Positions 1 to 10,734 of a DNA stretch of 64,000 nucleotides are shown in pieces. The stretch covers positions 29,003,647-29,067,646 of the forward strand of contig NC_054549.1 of assembly GCF_017654505.1 (NCBI RefSeq). The letters are read 5' to 3'. The translations under genes were made by a program, and so were the position numbers. The stretch comes from Polyodon spathula (lineage: Eukaryota > Chordata > Actinopteri > Acipenseriformes > Polyodontidae). The notes below the pieces were generated by a model. The model did no database searches. It was not told the origin of the DNA and saw nothing but the letters and a program-made list of their open reading frames with translations. Every line of letters begins with the position of its first letter. Within the stretch, counting starts at the first letter, position 1.

Positions 1-132
1 CTGAACCTGCTGGGATCAATTCGACACTCCTCCTCATCCCTCTCCTCACACACCTCCAGTGAGACTGGGAACCTCATCTTCCTGCCTGACGGGCTGGTGG
101 GGGAAACCTCTGATGATATCTACCGCATGCAG
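1..132 (+). CDS. DOCK3: DOCK3 coding exon (partial, 5' end cut by the window)
   Basis: Reads in frame 1 for 44 codons from LNLLGSIRHS to DDIYRMQ and ends at CAG|GTATTG in phase 0. Serine-rich, start of the C-terminal tail. The true acceptor lies outside the window. Confidence 0.88.
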
Positions 133-3100
133 GTATTGAATGTTAGTGTAGCTCTGCTGCTTGCCTGGGGTACAACAGCCAGAGGGCCTTTCTAGTTATT
201 TCTACTCTGATTAAGTAATAACTACTTCAGAGGGCTGCCTTTTATGTGCACCTTGAAGCTGTGTAGTTTTAAAATGCTTTTTTTTTTAATGTAATGGTCT
301 TTAGATGCATTGTATTAATAATAATTCATCATGAGAAAATTTGAAGTATTACATATGGTACACAAAAACAAATAAAAATAATACCAACTGAATGATATCA
401 ATTGGTTCTAATGTAAACAGTAAAATAGTCCGTGAATCTGCCATGTTTCTTCGTTAACCAGGCAAGCCCCTCTTCCTCCAGCCTGAGCTCCACCCACTCT
501 GCACCATCGCAGATGATCAACTCCGCCCCTTCCAGTGCAAGAGGTAGGAATATAGAACACATTCAGGTCTAATTTACTGCTAAAGAGATGCTCAAACCAT
601 TTTACTTATCTGCAGTATATTAAAGTAAAAAAGGGACTCTATTGTTCAATTAATTTCTTATTGTATATCTAGCTCTTTATTTTTGGTTGTATTTTTGGTC
701 ACGTTACGTCCCTTTAAAGTACTATTGAGCCGACTATGTTTCTTAATTAAACTCTTAATTAAATGCGTTGATTGTTAAACAAGACTACTTTTTTTGGTTT
801 TTTCTCTTGTAACTTGAATGAGACTATGATTCTGTTTTATCGATAATGTAAAAAAAAAAAAAAAAAAAAAAAAGGCAGCGCCTCAGTTCAATTGCTTTAA
901 CTGGATTTAAAATCTTAACAACTTGTTGTAAAATATGTTATAACTGTTATAAATGTTTTGCAAATAATAGTTTCCTCTTAGTTCCAGTTTAATTACATGT
1001 ATTTAAATTCACTCTGTTTGCATTCGGTTTATATAAAAAATAAGGAACTTTTTTTTTACATTATCAATGAAACAGAATCATAGTCACAATCAAGTTATGG
1101 GAGAAAAAACTGAACTGAACTTGTTTCACAATCAAAGCGAATTTAATTGAATGGAGTTGGCTCAAAAAAAGGGACATCACATGATCAAAAATAAAAAACA
1201 AAAACAAAGAGCCCTATGTATATGGTAATTGTGCTAATATTTTACTGATCATTTATAGGGAAAGTGATTTTAGCAAGTTAATTCTCCTGTAATATACCAC
1301 TCAGACTCTTAGTTTCGATATCTAATCTGTGTTTTGTCTGGGCACCCTGACCCAGGATCCCCTTCGCTGTCAGACAAATACCGGCACAACAGAGAGATGA
1401 TAATGCTGCTGCCGCCCCACCGCGACCGGCCCAGCAGTGCCATGTACCCAGCAATGACCGAGAACGGACAGGTAGGGGCTGGCAACAGCGAAACGCAGCA
1501 CCTGATTGTCAGATATATTCATTTTTGTATTTATTTATTTATTTATTTATTTATTTATTTGTGTATTAGAAATAATGTATTGAACTTATTGAGGTGAATC
1601 ATTTTGTTTCCAAGACACACTGAGTAGGTTAAGCAGAAATTGGAAATAGTGACTCATAAGGGAACTAAACCCTAAGAACGATCTGAAAGTTAAAGTTGGG
1701 TACCACATAAATAAATAACACAACCTTTCCAGCCTCATTGGATTTTTCATCTAAATGAAACTCCACACATACATGAAATATTGCATCAGACCTCAAACCA
1801 AAAATCATATGGTGTCTGTACACTAGCTTTATAGATCACATTGTGGGGATATTTACACTTTATATCATTATTTTTGGGGTAAATTCCAGGCCTAATTGAC
1901 ACAGGTCATTTTTAAAAAGTACAATCTGTAAAAGGATATAAAATACACAAATTGGTAAAGTGCCTCACTAGTTAAGCACTCCTTGTCTACTCTCCGAGCT
2001 ACTATCTGCCGACCTGCATTTTTGCAAAATGACTGATTTGGATTTGATAAGTCATAGACTACAAGATGCTAAAGGAGTCTTGTATTTTATTGTGCAAAAC
2101 TAATTACGGATGTTACCAGCACCTCGCACAGGATGTATTGTAGTTCTGCACACTCGGTTATCTGCTCAGTCCATCACTTTTATTTTATTTCTTTCAGCCA
2201 ACCAATTTCCAGCGGGCCCTGATCCAGCAGGTAATTGGCCCCTGCAAACCCTGCAGCGATCCAAACCTTTCAGTTGCAGAAAAAGGTACATCTTTATTTT
2301 TATTTCCTGTAGTTCCTTTGATTTCCTTCGACTGTAGAAGATCCTTGCTTCTCTTAACAGTGCATCTCTGCAAAAGGTCATAGTTGTGAGTTGTACTAAA
2401 GAGTGAAAGAGAAAGATTGTCATGTACAAGTACAAGTACAAGCAACACAGCAACATTATTTGCTTTTTTTGAGGGTCAGGGGCCTCTTGCAAGTACAGTA
2501 ATCCGTAGCATATCCGACTGCGGTGGGACCAGAGTAAGGAAGGATATGTAAAAAGGCAGATAAATGAATCCTGTTTTAAATACCATAATACACAGCTGGA
2601 ACAATTACTATATTCACACAATTATTGTTTTGAGATTCAGCTTTTATTAAGGAGCTCCCCTAAATCTCTTGTTTAGAAAGATACAGGGTATTAAAACTTA
2701 TGACAGGGTAGCCATCTGCTGTGTGGGTGCGTGCATTCGCTGCTGAGTGACAGGCAGGAGATCGAGACGGAGGTTGAAGTTGATACGCCCCGCAGGATTT
2801 ATTTACCTATCAACACACTGAACAGCTCACGTGACACTACAAGCAATGGCAGCGCACGGAGCACATACAACACAGTGTGCGAAAACTTTGGTACGATCCA
2901 CAATATCTTCTCTGTTCAATAATAAAGTAACGTTGCTGAAGAGGTTGATCATGGTGGATAAACGGCTAGGGTGGATATGTGATGGGCGGATAATTGGTGT
3001 ATACTGTATACTAAAACTTAAAAATGTAACGCTTATATTGAAAATGTACCTTGCTGGATTATGAAAGTCTAAAAGCTTGGTTCATAGAAGGTATTTGTTT

Positions 3101-5751
3101 TTCATCTCCAGGTGACTAAATGTTGTTCTGCAGTGAAGTACACTTTTTTAATTAGCGGTTATTTTTCTAGCAGTTCCTACAGCTCCCAGCAGCTGGAGCC
3201 TCGACAGTGGAACCCGAGAAGCGATGCCATTCCTGTCTGCACATGTGGGAAGTATAATGGTCCCACCAGTACCACCTCGAACCATACCACATGGTAAGGA
3301 ACCCATGACTTACAAAGGCAGCTTTGTTTTTCCGCTGTTGTATCTAAAACTAAATAATGTATGTTTAGCTTGAGTATTGGCTTTGGAATTATATAAAAGT
3401 TGTTTTGCAGGTGCATACATACCAGTAAAATGAGCAAGAAGCCAAAGTTCTCTGCCTGTAGACAATAATCTAACCAATGAACAACATTCTGTGAAAGGGG
3501 ACTAACAAAAAATCTGTCATATGTATTGAATTTTGTACAGCATGAATTTGCCTTTATATTTAAAATAAATCCAATGTACAATAAACTTTTTGTATTTGAT
3601 TCTCTGCACTGAAACTATTGTGTCGTAGTTCCCAGTGTTGTGTTCACCATTGCCATGACAGTAAAGGAGGAATCCTGCGCTGTTGTTGCTTTCTCAGATC
3701 CTAAGCTTGTTGTCCTGCAGTGTAATCATAGTCCCATAAAAAAAAAAGTAAATTAAACACCCACCAATGTTAGTTTGTGCTTTCCAATCCTTGTTTTGTC
3801 CTGCTGTGTTTCCCTTAGGGCACTTCTCGATGCACTTTGATGCTTTCCACCACCAGATCAGCGACCTCCCTCCAGTTCTCCCAGCGCGCTCTTTGAGAAA
3901 GGTACCTAATCTATCTCATCCTGTGATACCCATATGTTATATCCACATTGTCCACTTTTACAGTTACCTGCTTTAGGAACAGTCAGACAGAAAGAGGTAT
4001 AGGCAAAGAAATACAGACAATGAAATAAGAAAAATAATATGGACAACCATCTACAGATCAAGCTCAAAACAGAGATGGCTTAATGTTGATGGTATCAACC
4101 ATAAGCTGTGCAGCACAGACTCCCCCTCCTCCTCCCCCCTTCTTCTCCTCTCCCCTCCCTCCTTCCTCTCTCCTCTCTCTCCCCTTCCTTTCCCAATTAC
4201 AATATTACCACATGATAAAAAGCTTCTTTTCACAGCAATAGCCTTTTATTTAGAGAAGTGGTTTTTCGTACTAGACAGGAACCTACAGAATTCACATTGA
4301 AATGTTTCAAGCAAAGAGGAAAATGTCTTTGAAAGTTTATACCATCCATCTGTTTGATGTTACACGTCTTTGATGTTTGTCTTTGTCGTAGTTTTTGTCT
4401 TTTGTTGTTTTTTTCTTCCTATTTTGGTTTACTTAGGTCCGCAAAAAAACCTGTCATCTATTTTGTTATTGGGCTTGCTAATAACGTGGTCATATCACCA
4501 TTGATTGATAGAAATTTCAGTAATCAGTAAGTACGGCAAAAAAGTTATTCCATGTTTGATAATAAGATATGAAGATTTACCTAGGTGAAGCCATAGGATG
4601 AAATACAGATACTTAAACCTAAGTAAATCTCTGTGTTTTTAATAATCAAACATAGGGTGGCAGTTTTATCTTCATATGGTACGTTGCCATATATTTTTCG
4701 AAAAGTTTTTTTTTTTACCCTTTATACCCCAGAAATGTTTGTAGAAAACTAAGAATAGTTTATAATTACAACTCATTAATTTAAGATAATAAAGTATTCA
4801 GTTAAAAGCTTAACAGGCTATTCAAAACAAAACTCCTGCAGAAGTACATGGGTGATAAAACTGGGTTTGTTGTAATAAATCAATACATGATGGTGTACAG
4901 CAGCTTTGTGGGGTATAAAGTGTTAACTACTTAAGCAAATTATATTTGCTTTCTTAGAAAAGACTGACCTGCTTGCTTTTACTGAAGTAAAAATAAAATC
5001 AATAGAGATAAGCCTTATTAAATATTCACAATACGGGGGGTGTCCGAGTGGCTTGACAGTAAAAGCACGGCTACGTAGTGTGCAGGGCAAGTCATACAGT
5101 CAAGGGAATGCAGGTTCATGTCCTGGCTGTGTGAAGAGCCGGTCTTCGCTGGGGATTCTGGAGTGTCACATTGGCTCTGGCACTCCCACAGGTTAGGGAG
5201 TGCCAGACCCTACAGGCCAGACGCCTAACAAACTCAGATAGACACTTGCAGGGCTGGCCTTTGTCCTCCAGGGGGTGGTAGCTAGCCAACCTCCACACTC
5301 CAGTTCCTTGGTGTAAAAGGAAACTGGCTTGGTCATGGGATTGGATGACACCCACTGAACCTTCAGTTCTTTTGAGCTGTGTGGGGAATTTCTGCGGTGA
5401 GGGGGGAAATTCTAAATTGGGGAGAAAATCGGGAGTAAAATAATTGGGCACTCTAATTTAAAAAATAAAAATAAAAAAAATATTCATAATACATATTTCA
5501 ACACACTCCATTTCAAACCAAGTATGTGCAAGATTTCAAAATACAGTATTATATTACATGTTCTTTTAAGGATAAATAAGGCTGGGGCAAGGCTGATTTA
5601 TTATTTTTTATTTACTTATGGTACTACAAAGGTCTATAAGTATACATTTGGAGCTGTAGATTACGATACGACATCATGGGAGTGGTGGCTCTGCACTCAT
5701 ATTTTCTTTTCACTAAAGCGACCACAATACAGTATTGCCCCATCCTGACTG

Positions 5752-5785
<34 letters not shown>

Positions 5786-6461
5786 ATATATATATATATA
5801 GATATAATATATATTATATATATACATGTTACATTTGAGTGTCGAGATGCCTGGCATTGGCATTGGCATTTTGCAGTATGATGTTGCCTATTAGTATAGT
5901 ATTTATGTCATGCTGGACTAATCTAGAGTATCTTCTTTGAATAACCCGGTATATGAATTTGTCTTCTCTTTCTTTCTTTTCCCTGCCTTGCAGTCTCCCC
6001 TGCACCCGATCCCTGCCTCTCCCACCAGCCCACATTCTGGCCTGAATGGCAGTAGCTCCACCTTGTCAGGCAGTGCCAGCAGTGGTGTGTCCTCCCTGAG
6101 CGAGAGTAACTTCGGGCATTCCTGTGAGCAGCCAGTCCACACAGACACCATGGACTCTGTTCCCAGCCAGTCCTGGACCACCGACGAGGACGTGGAATCG
6201 CCCTACCTGCCCGTCCGTTACAGCATCTCTGAGCCTGATGTGCTGGAGCCCATGAAGCTCCCTCCCTGCCGTAGCCACTCCGCCCCCAGTGGGGTCAACC
6301 CCACCCTGCCCCCCAAACCCTACATGGGCCGGGGGGAGGGATGCATCCCTGAGGAGGAGATTCGGCCCAGGCCCATGCCCCGCAAGATCTCCCAGCCCCT
6401 TCTGAGCTGCAAGGAGGAGCAGGCTAAGGTTGCATGGGAGCATGGAATCAAGGAAGAGTAG
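1..6461 (+). CDS. DOCK3: DOCK3, 3' part of the gene (spliced, 5' end outside the window)
   Basis: C-terminal portion of dedicator of cytokinesis 3, an atypical Rac guanine-nucleotide exchange factor (MOCA) expressed mainly in neurons. Only the proline/serine-rich tail after the catalytic DHR2 region lies here, so no catalytic residues can be judged. Constitutive exons are 1-132, 462-543, 1356-1471, 2198-2285, 3819-3901 and 5994-6461, all with GT-AG borders and matching phases, giving 322 residues plus stop. The exon at 3171-3293 adds 41 in-frame residues. Peptides such as SPSLSDKYRH, KPCSDPNLSVAEKG, SLSESNFGHS and the ending AWEHGIKEE match vertebrate DOCK3 as I remember it. The last exon contains PTLPPKPY, a PxLPxK-type SH3 ligand of the kind bound by Crk. 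DOCK4 and DOCK1 are the nearest alternatives, but the tail sequence fits DOCK3 better. Confidence 0.93.
462..543 (+). CDS. DOCK3: DOCK3 coding exon (82 nt)
   Basis: Acceptor AG at 460-461 and donor GT at 544-545. Phase 0 in, phase 1 out. Encodes the serine-rich segment beginning ASPSSSSLSS and ending NSAPSSAR, which matches the DOCK3 tail. Too short to show up as an open reading frame on its own. Confidence 0.9.
664..1222. repeat. Large foldback (inverted-repeat) element in a DOCK3 intron
   Basis: The left arm, about 664-858, reads as the reverse complement of about 1049-1222. Shared blocks include TGACTATGATTCTGTTT-type sequence, GATAATGTAAAAA, TTGATTGT and TGAGCC. Identity is roughly 80-85% by eye near the loop and lower outward. 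The unpaired centre of about 190 nt includes a run of A at 850-873. The structure fits a non-autonomous foldback or MITE-type DNA transposon. No convincing target duplication could be fixed, although both outer ends sit in TATA-like sequence. Confidence 0.6.
1356..1471 (+). CDS. DOCK3: DOCK3 coding exon (116 nt)
   Basis: Acceptor AG at 1354-1355, donor GT at 1472-1473. Phase 1 in, phase 0 out. Encodes GSPSLSDKYRHNREMIM through AMTENGQ. The segment DRPSSAMYPA is typical of DOCK3. Confidence 0.93.
1530..1560. repeat. (TTTA)n microsatellite
   Basis: About 31 nt of perfect four-base repeats in a DOCK3 intron, directly downstream of the exon ending at 1471. Confidence 0.9.
2198..2285 (+). CDS. 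DOCK3: DOCK3 coding exon (88 nt)
   Basis: Acceptor CAG ends at 2197 after a T-rich tract; donor GT at 2286-2287. Phase 0 in, phase 1 out. Encodes PTNFQRALIQQVIG followed by PCKPCSDPNLSVAEK, a strongly DOCK3-like stretch. It can join in frame either to 3171-3293 or directly to 3819-3901. Confidence 0.93.
2725..2935. other. GC-richer segment of unknown origin in a DOCK3 intron
   Basis: A stretch noticeably richer in G+C and CpG than the surrounding intron. It ends in an AATAATAAAG motif and contains an open frame of about 63 codons on the plus strand that I do not recognise. It could be a fragment of a retroelement or an intronic conserved element; nothing in the sequence decides between these. 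Confidence 0.25.
3171..3293 (+). CDS. DOCK3: Candidate DOCK3 cassette exon (123 nt, symmetric 1-1)
   Basis: Bounded by a pyrimidine-rich acceptor (TTTTTCTAG ending at 3170) and a strong donor (ATG|GTAAGG at 3294). Its length of 41 codons is symmetric in phase 1, so inclusion or skipping keeps the DOCK3 frame. Read in the frame set by the preceding exon it is open throughout and encodes AVPTAPSSWSLDSGTRE..., then a stretch containing PPVPPR and ending RTIPHG. PPVPPR fits the class II SH3-ligand pattern PxxPxR. The WSLDSG...PPVPPR pairing resembles the tail of the paralogue DOCK4 as I remember it. I recall the standard human DOCK3 protein running directly from AEKG to HYSLHFD, so this exon may be alternative or lost in mammals. 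The rival reading, an unrelated open frame in another phase, has no such support. Confidence 0.7.
3819..3901 (+). CDS. DOCK3: DOCK3 coding exon (83 nt)
   Basis: Acceptor TTAG ends at 3818, donor GT at 3902-3903. Phase 1 in, phase 0 out. Encodes HFSMHFDAFHHQISDLPPV then LPARSLRK, matching the DOCK3 HYSLHFDAFHH segment. Confidence 0.93.
4121..4194. repeat. 74-nt uninterrupted homopyrimidine tract
   Basis: Every base from 4121 to 4194 on the plus strand is C or T. It lies in the last DOCK3 intron, far from the acceptor at 5993. Such tracts can form intramolecular triplexes (H-DNA) and are length-variable. Confidence 0.9.
4550..4656. repeat. Imperfect inverted repeat in the last DOCK3 intron
   Basis: Arms 4550-4586 and 4617-4656 are imperfect reverse complements. 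Outer blocks are CCATGTTTGAT and ATCAAACATAGG; inner blocks are AGATTTACCTAGGT and ACCTAAGTAAATCT. The loop is about 30 nt. Could be a small MITE relic or a structured intronic element. Confidence 0.5.
5021..5034. repeat. Left target-site duplication of the SINE
   Basis: AATATTCACAATAC here and AATATTCATAATAC at 5479-5492 differ by one base and flank the SINE exactly. Confidence 0.75.
5035..5478 (+). mobile_element. tRNA-derived SINE, full-length copy 1
   Basis: Begins with a tRNA-like head carrying an A-box-like TGTCCGAGTGGC and a B-box-like GGTTCATGTCC. A conserved body follows (GGGCTGGCCTTTGTCCTCCAG, GCTGTGTGGGG, CTGCGGTGAGG), then a tail with AAAATAATTGG and an A-rich end. The 14-bp target duplication indicates target-primed insertion. 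A second copy of the same family lies at the right edge of the window. It sits in sense orientation in the last DOCK3 intron. Confidence 0.82.
5479..5492. repeat. Right target-site duplication of the SINE
   Basis: AATATTCATAATAC, pairing with the copy at 5021-5034 with one mismatch. Confidence 0.75.
5753..5822. repeat. (TA)n microsatellite with interruptions
   Basis: About 70 nt of TATA repeats interrupted by TCTATA and GATATAATAT blocks, some 170 nt upstream of the last DOCK3 exon. Confidence 0.9.
5994..6461 (+). CDS. DOCK3: DOCK3 terminal coding exon with stop codon
   Basis: Acceptor TTGCAG ends at 5993; 155 codons then TAG at 6459-6461. Encodes SPLHPIPASPTSPHSGLNG, a serine-rich stretch with SGVSSLSESNFGHS, an acidic part (TDEDVESPYLPV), CRSHSAPSG, the SH3-ligand motif PTLPPKPYMG, PRPMPRKISQP and the end VAWEHGIKEE. 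Each block has a counterpart in human DOCK3 as I remember it, in the same order. Confidence 0.95.
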   Translation, partial: SPLHPIPASPTSPHSGLNGSSSTLSGSASSGVSSLSESNFGHSCEQPVHTDTMDSVPSQSWTTDEDVESPYLPVRYSISEPDVLEPMKLPPCRSHSAPSGVNPTLPPKPYMGRGEGCIPEEEIRPRPMPRKISQPLLSCKEEQAKVAWEHGIKEE

Positions 6462-8626
6462 GCATGGGGAAAGGTGTGTTGGGGGGGCTTCCTCAGTCCT
6501 GAGCCAGCTCTTCATTATTTTCATTTCAACATATGACCATTTTAAACACCCAGTAAAGTATGAAAAAGCTAATTAATTTTTAAACCCCTATCATGTGTTT
6601 ATAAAAATACATACATGAATTGTCATGTCAGTAGATACGTTTTTATAAAGTTTTCCCTCGACTATTTCAATTGTTGGATTCAGGTTTGTTTTTCACAACA
6701 GGATTGAGGTTGTTATGAGATACTGCACTATATTCCTGTATTGTTTAGATTTTCATCAAGACTTTATCAGTCGATGGAAATTATCCAAAATACTCAGGAA
6801 GCAATTCCAAGCACTTTTGAACTCAGATACCCCACAGCAGCACACACACCACTCCCATCATTTTGACCTGGGAATGGACAGGAGGCATTCCAAATACAAT
6901 TTAACATTGTAAAAAAAACTATGAAAAAGTACCTTACAATACATGTTATACTGTAGTTTTGTTCCCGTGTGAGAGTGTAACTGAAATCCATACCTTTTTG
7001 AAACTGAGGAATTTGGTATCTCCCCATTTGTCAGTTGACTTAATGCTGCAGAACCTAAGTAGAAAAAAAATACTAAAGACAAAGTGTGTATGGTTTATGT
7101 TCCAGATTACTTTCTCATATATGTATTCCTCTCATGTATAAATATTATACTAAAGCTAAAGATATGGCACTGTAGTGCATACCAAAATATGAACAATCAC
7201 TGAAAGCAACAGTCATAGGTGAGTTATGCTTCAAGTCATTAATCCAGTATATATTGGAATCCATTGTAAATTCTGGTATACAGTATTGCTTACTACGGCT
7301 TAATGGAATTCAAAATAAAGTTATTATGTAGACCTTAAATTGACTGAGATTAGAGTGATGGAGCTAAAAGTAGAAGAAATAATTCAATGTAACCAGTACG
7401 GTAGTAGTTTTCTATACTGTTTAAAAAAAAATAAAAAACAAACTATTAGTATGTAACTGCATATATTTCAAAATTATAACTAGCTTCTTGGGACTGAGGA
7501 AGAAAAGGGAATCTCAGATTTATGCAAGATTTAAGGTATGAAGCTATGTTTTTGACTGCTTAATAATAAGCAAGACTCAGTGGAAATGTTTTACTGAATA
7601 CATTATTTTTAAGATATTTAAGATTAGAACACAACCTTACTGCCGTAAATAAATATTTCTTTATTTCTTTATTTTATTTTTTTTGTAAAATTATTCTGTG
7701 AGCATGCTTTTTGTTTGTGGAAAACGTAAATACTGCCCAGCAGTTCAACTGGTTTTCCTGTCCAGCTTGACAGTGCTGTGGCTAGGGAAAACATACAGTT
7801 GTACAGAATTGTCATTTTTATAACATGTCTGTATTTAGGGTTGTTTTCCTGTGAAACAATTCCAGTTCATGAAACAAATTTACTATTGCACATTGACAGA
7901 ATCTAATTGTGCTTTGCGTCATAACATCCATTTTATACCATTGAGGGGGTACCTCTGCCATCTATAAAAATGTTTAGGGCCGTTACCTGCTGCTGAATAC
8001 CATTAAGCTGCTTCGATGGACATTTCAATCCTAGTTATCTGTCACGCTTCCTCAAGAGTCTGTCAGAGTTGCGTGTTGTACGAGTGGCTTTGCTTTATCA
8101 TGGTCAGATCAGGGGTTGAAAAGTTATTTACCAAAACCTAGTGATTGCCAGTTTAAAATTGGTAATTATATACCGTTCCACAGATAAGATAATGCACATC
8201 CAGTTACTATATTACTGTTATGAACATTTCTCTTTAAATAATTTCTATGTTTTTAATGTTTAGAAAGTGCCAGGGCACTGATAGTGAAATTTGTTCTCAT
8301 TGTACTCAGAAACAATTATGGTTTCTTCATTTCAGCCACACACTCTTTTAGGTTACAAGGACTAGATTTGTATACAGCAAATACTGCTATGTAACTAAAG
8401 TGAAAGCTACCGGATTATCTCTACCCTAGCACACGGGGCATTAATATTCTAGCTAGAACAAGGGATTTTTCATTGCTAAATACTGACATCTAGTGGGAAA
8501 TGGAAAAATGACACCAAGATAACATAAATGATAACATTAATATTGGCAAGGTAAAAAAAAACAACTAAAACAAGCCTTTGAAGTATTACAAAGCAGACTT
8601 AATTCAGGTTAAATACTTGTCATTCC

Positions 8627-8670
<44 letters not shown>

Positions 8671-10734
8671 AAATATGAAATATTAAATGTAGTACTTTTA
8701 ACGTACCAGAACAGAAATGCATTGCAGACTGTAAGCAAAGAAAAAGAGGTGAATGAAGAAACCAAAGTGTTAATCCTGTCCTGTTCAATTTCAACAGGTG
8801 GCAATCTATCAATTGTCAGAATTCTCCAAAGCAACTGTTTAGGGTTTTACAGTACAGTACAGTACTGTTATCATTAAAAACAAACTATGCAAGTAAGCAT
8901 AATTTTGTCAAATTGAGATCATTGGCCCAACTGAACATGGATCAGGCATTCAACACCATTGTACCAATTAATACTGAAGCACTTTAGTACAATAATTGTA
9001 CAGATGTTAGACATGTACTTTGGTTAATGTCAAGCATATGATTAAAACAAAGGATCAGATTGGATACATCTTAAAGATGCAGTATTTCATTTTGCCACAT
9101 TGTGTGGGTTTATAAATTCAAAAAGTGTTTTTCTTTTTTGAACAAATTTAGAATATCCCTTAAACTGTAAGGGTATATACATTTTCAAGATTTTTTTTTC
9201 TTTTCTTAATTGGCACTTCTTATAAAATTATCATATATTAGTGTGGCGTTTTTCGCATTTAAAAGGAGCACTGTAGCACTGCAGATAGGTACTTTATATA
9301 TGTGATCTCCATTAAAAAGGCTGAGGTTGGGCACTGGATATTTTAAATAGAATTTAACACAAATGTTACTTAAGCACTAATGGCCTATTTTCCTATAATA
9401 ATGTAGTTTTTTATTATTATAAATATCCCCCCCTTGTATTGCAAAAACAATATGTAGAAACAGAAGTCCAAAAATTGGACCTGATGCGCCTGACAAGTGG
9501 ACCGCTACGGGTTAAAGGGTTAGGGAGCAAAGACACAACTGTGGCCATCTTTGGTAAACAGTTTATGTTCTGCAGTCTACCATAGACACTGCAGTTAGCA
9601 ACTGGCCAGCTAGAAGAAGTATTTTCATTGTTTGTACCCTGTCGCTAAACTAATTTTGTAAAAAGAATGGTTTGAACAAGCTTCTTTGCGCCTTGGGTGA
9701 GGCTGGGTACAGGTCTAAGTCTTCTCTATAAACTGGCTTCTCCTTTATCTAAGCCAACCGAAAAGAAATCATTGAAAGAGTTCAGGGGTTGATTATAAGA
9801 GTATTCAATTAAAACAGTTACTGTGGTGGCCCTAATGCTTCTGTGAAATCAGGACTAGCTGTTTGAAGCTATGCCCCTAGACAAGATATTTTCAGATGCA
9901 TGTAAATATAGAATACCAGTATTGTGAAAACCCTTTCAGAATCATAAAAGTCCTGATCAACATCCTACCTGTCTGGCTTTTTTTTGTGTAAATATTCCTT
10001 CTGAATGCTGTGTATTTATAAGGTTTAAAAAGGGCAAAACATGTATATATATTGTGATCAATTGTCTGCCTTGTACTTTATGATGTAAATGTGTTTTTAA
10101 ACAAAACAACAACTGTAACTCCGCAATTCTGTGACTATTTGAAAGGCCTAATCACTGCTGTTTTTGTGTATTTTTAGCATTTGAGACAAATCTTAACAGG
10201 AACACAAGCTAAGTTTAAAGAACAGAAGAAAAAACGGAAAAAGAAAAAATTACTTTGCACAAGTGTTCTAAAAAGGTATTTCTTGTATATATTGTGCTAG
10301 CATGAGTAAACTGTGATGTGAATTTTAGATGTAAATACACAGTGTTTTTTTGTTTTTTTGGTTTTTTTTTTCCTACTCACTAATCTGCTGCGATGTGGAA
10401 TTCATTAATAATGCCTAACATTAAAGATGTGTTTTATCAACTCAATTCTGACCCCATTTGTCTTTGTGATGCATTTTCTTTTCTCTGGAAGAAAGAACCA
10501 GTTTTTTGGGTCACTGTGGATCAATCTCAACAAACTAAACACAGCATATTAACTGGGGATGATCCTGTGGTTAGTATGGAGGACTGTGCGAATAATAATC
10601 AGTAGAATAGTTTCAATTGCAACAAATTGAGCGCTTCCAAATAGACTGCAGGTTAGGTTTTAAAATGTTCTCAATTGCAACAAAACCAATGTATCAATCT
10701 TATGCTTTGAACATTTTTAAAGACAGTTAATTCA
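6462..10734 (+). other. DOCK3 3' UTR and downstream AT-rich DNA
   Basis: No further coding exon is visible. DOCK3 has a long 3' UTR in other vertebrates, and this AT-rich stretch could hold one. The first clear AATAAA is at 7314-7319, with others near 7649 and 10744, so the transcript end cannot be chosen from sequence alone. A GT/T-rich stretch after about 10340 could be a downstream polyadenylation element. A poly(A) run lies at 8631-8664. Open frames here are short and unrecognised. Confidence 0.5.
8631..8664. repeat. Poly(A) run (34 nt)
   Basis: Pure A from 8631 to 8664 in the presumed DOCK3 3' region. No retroposon head could be recognised to its left. Confidence 0.9.

Noticed and set aside
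3112..3297. Plus-strand open frame of 61 codons over the DOCK3 cassette exon in a different phase
   Set aside because: Its frame is not the one set by the flanking DOCK3 exons, and its peptide resembles nothing I know. The in-frame reading of the same DNA gives the DOCK-like peptide.
5116..5451. Minus-strand open frame of 111 codons that resembles the one at 63565-63909
   Set aside because: The similarity comes from both being antisense to copies of the same SINE. Shared non-coding repeat, not a protein family.
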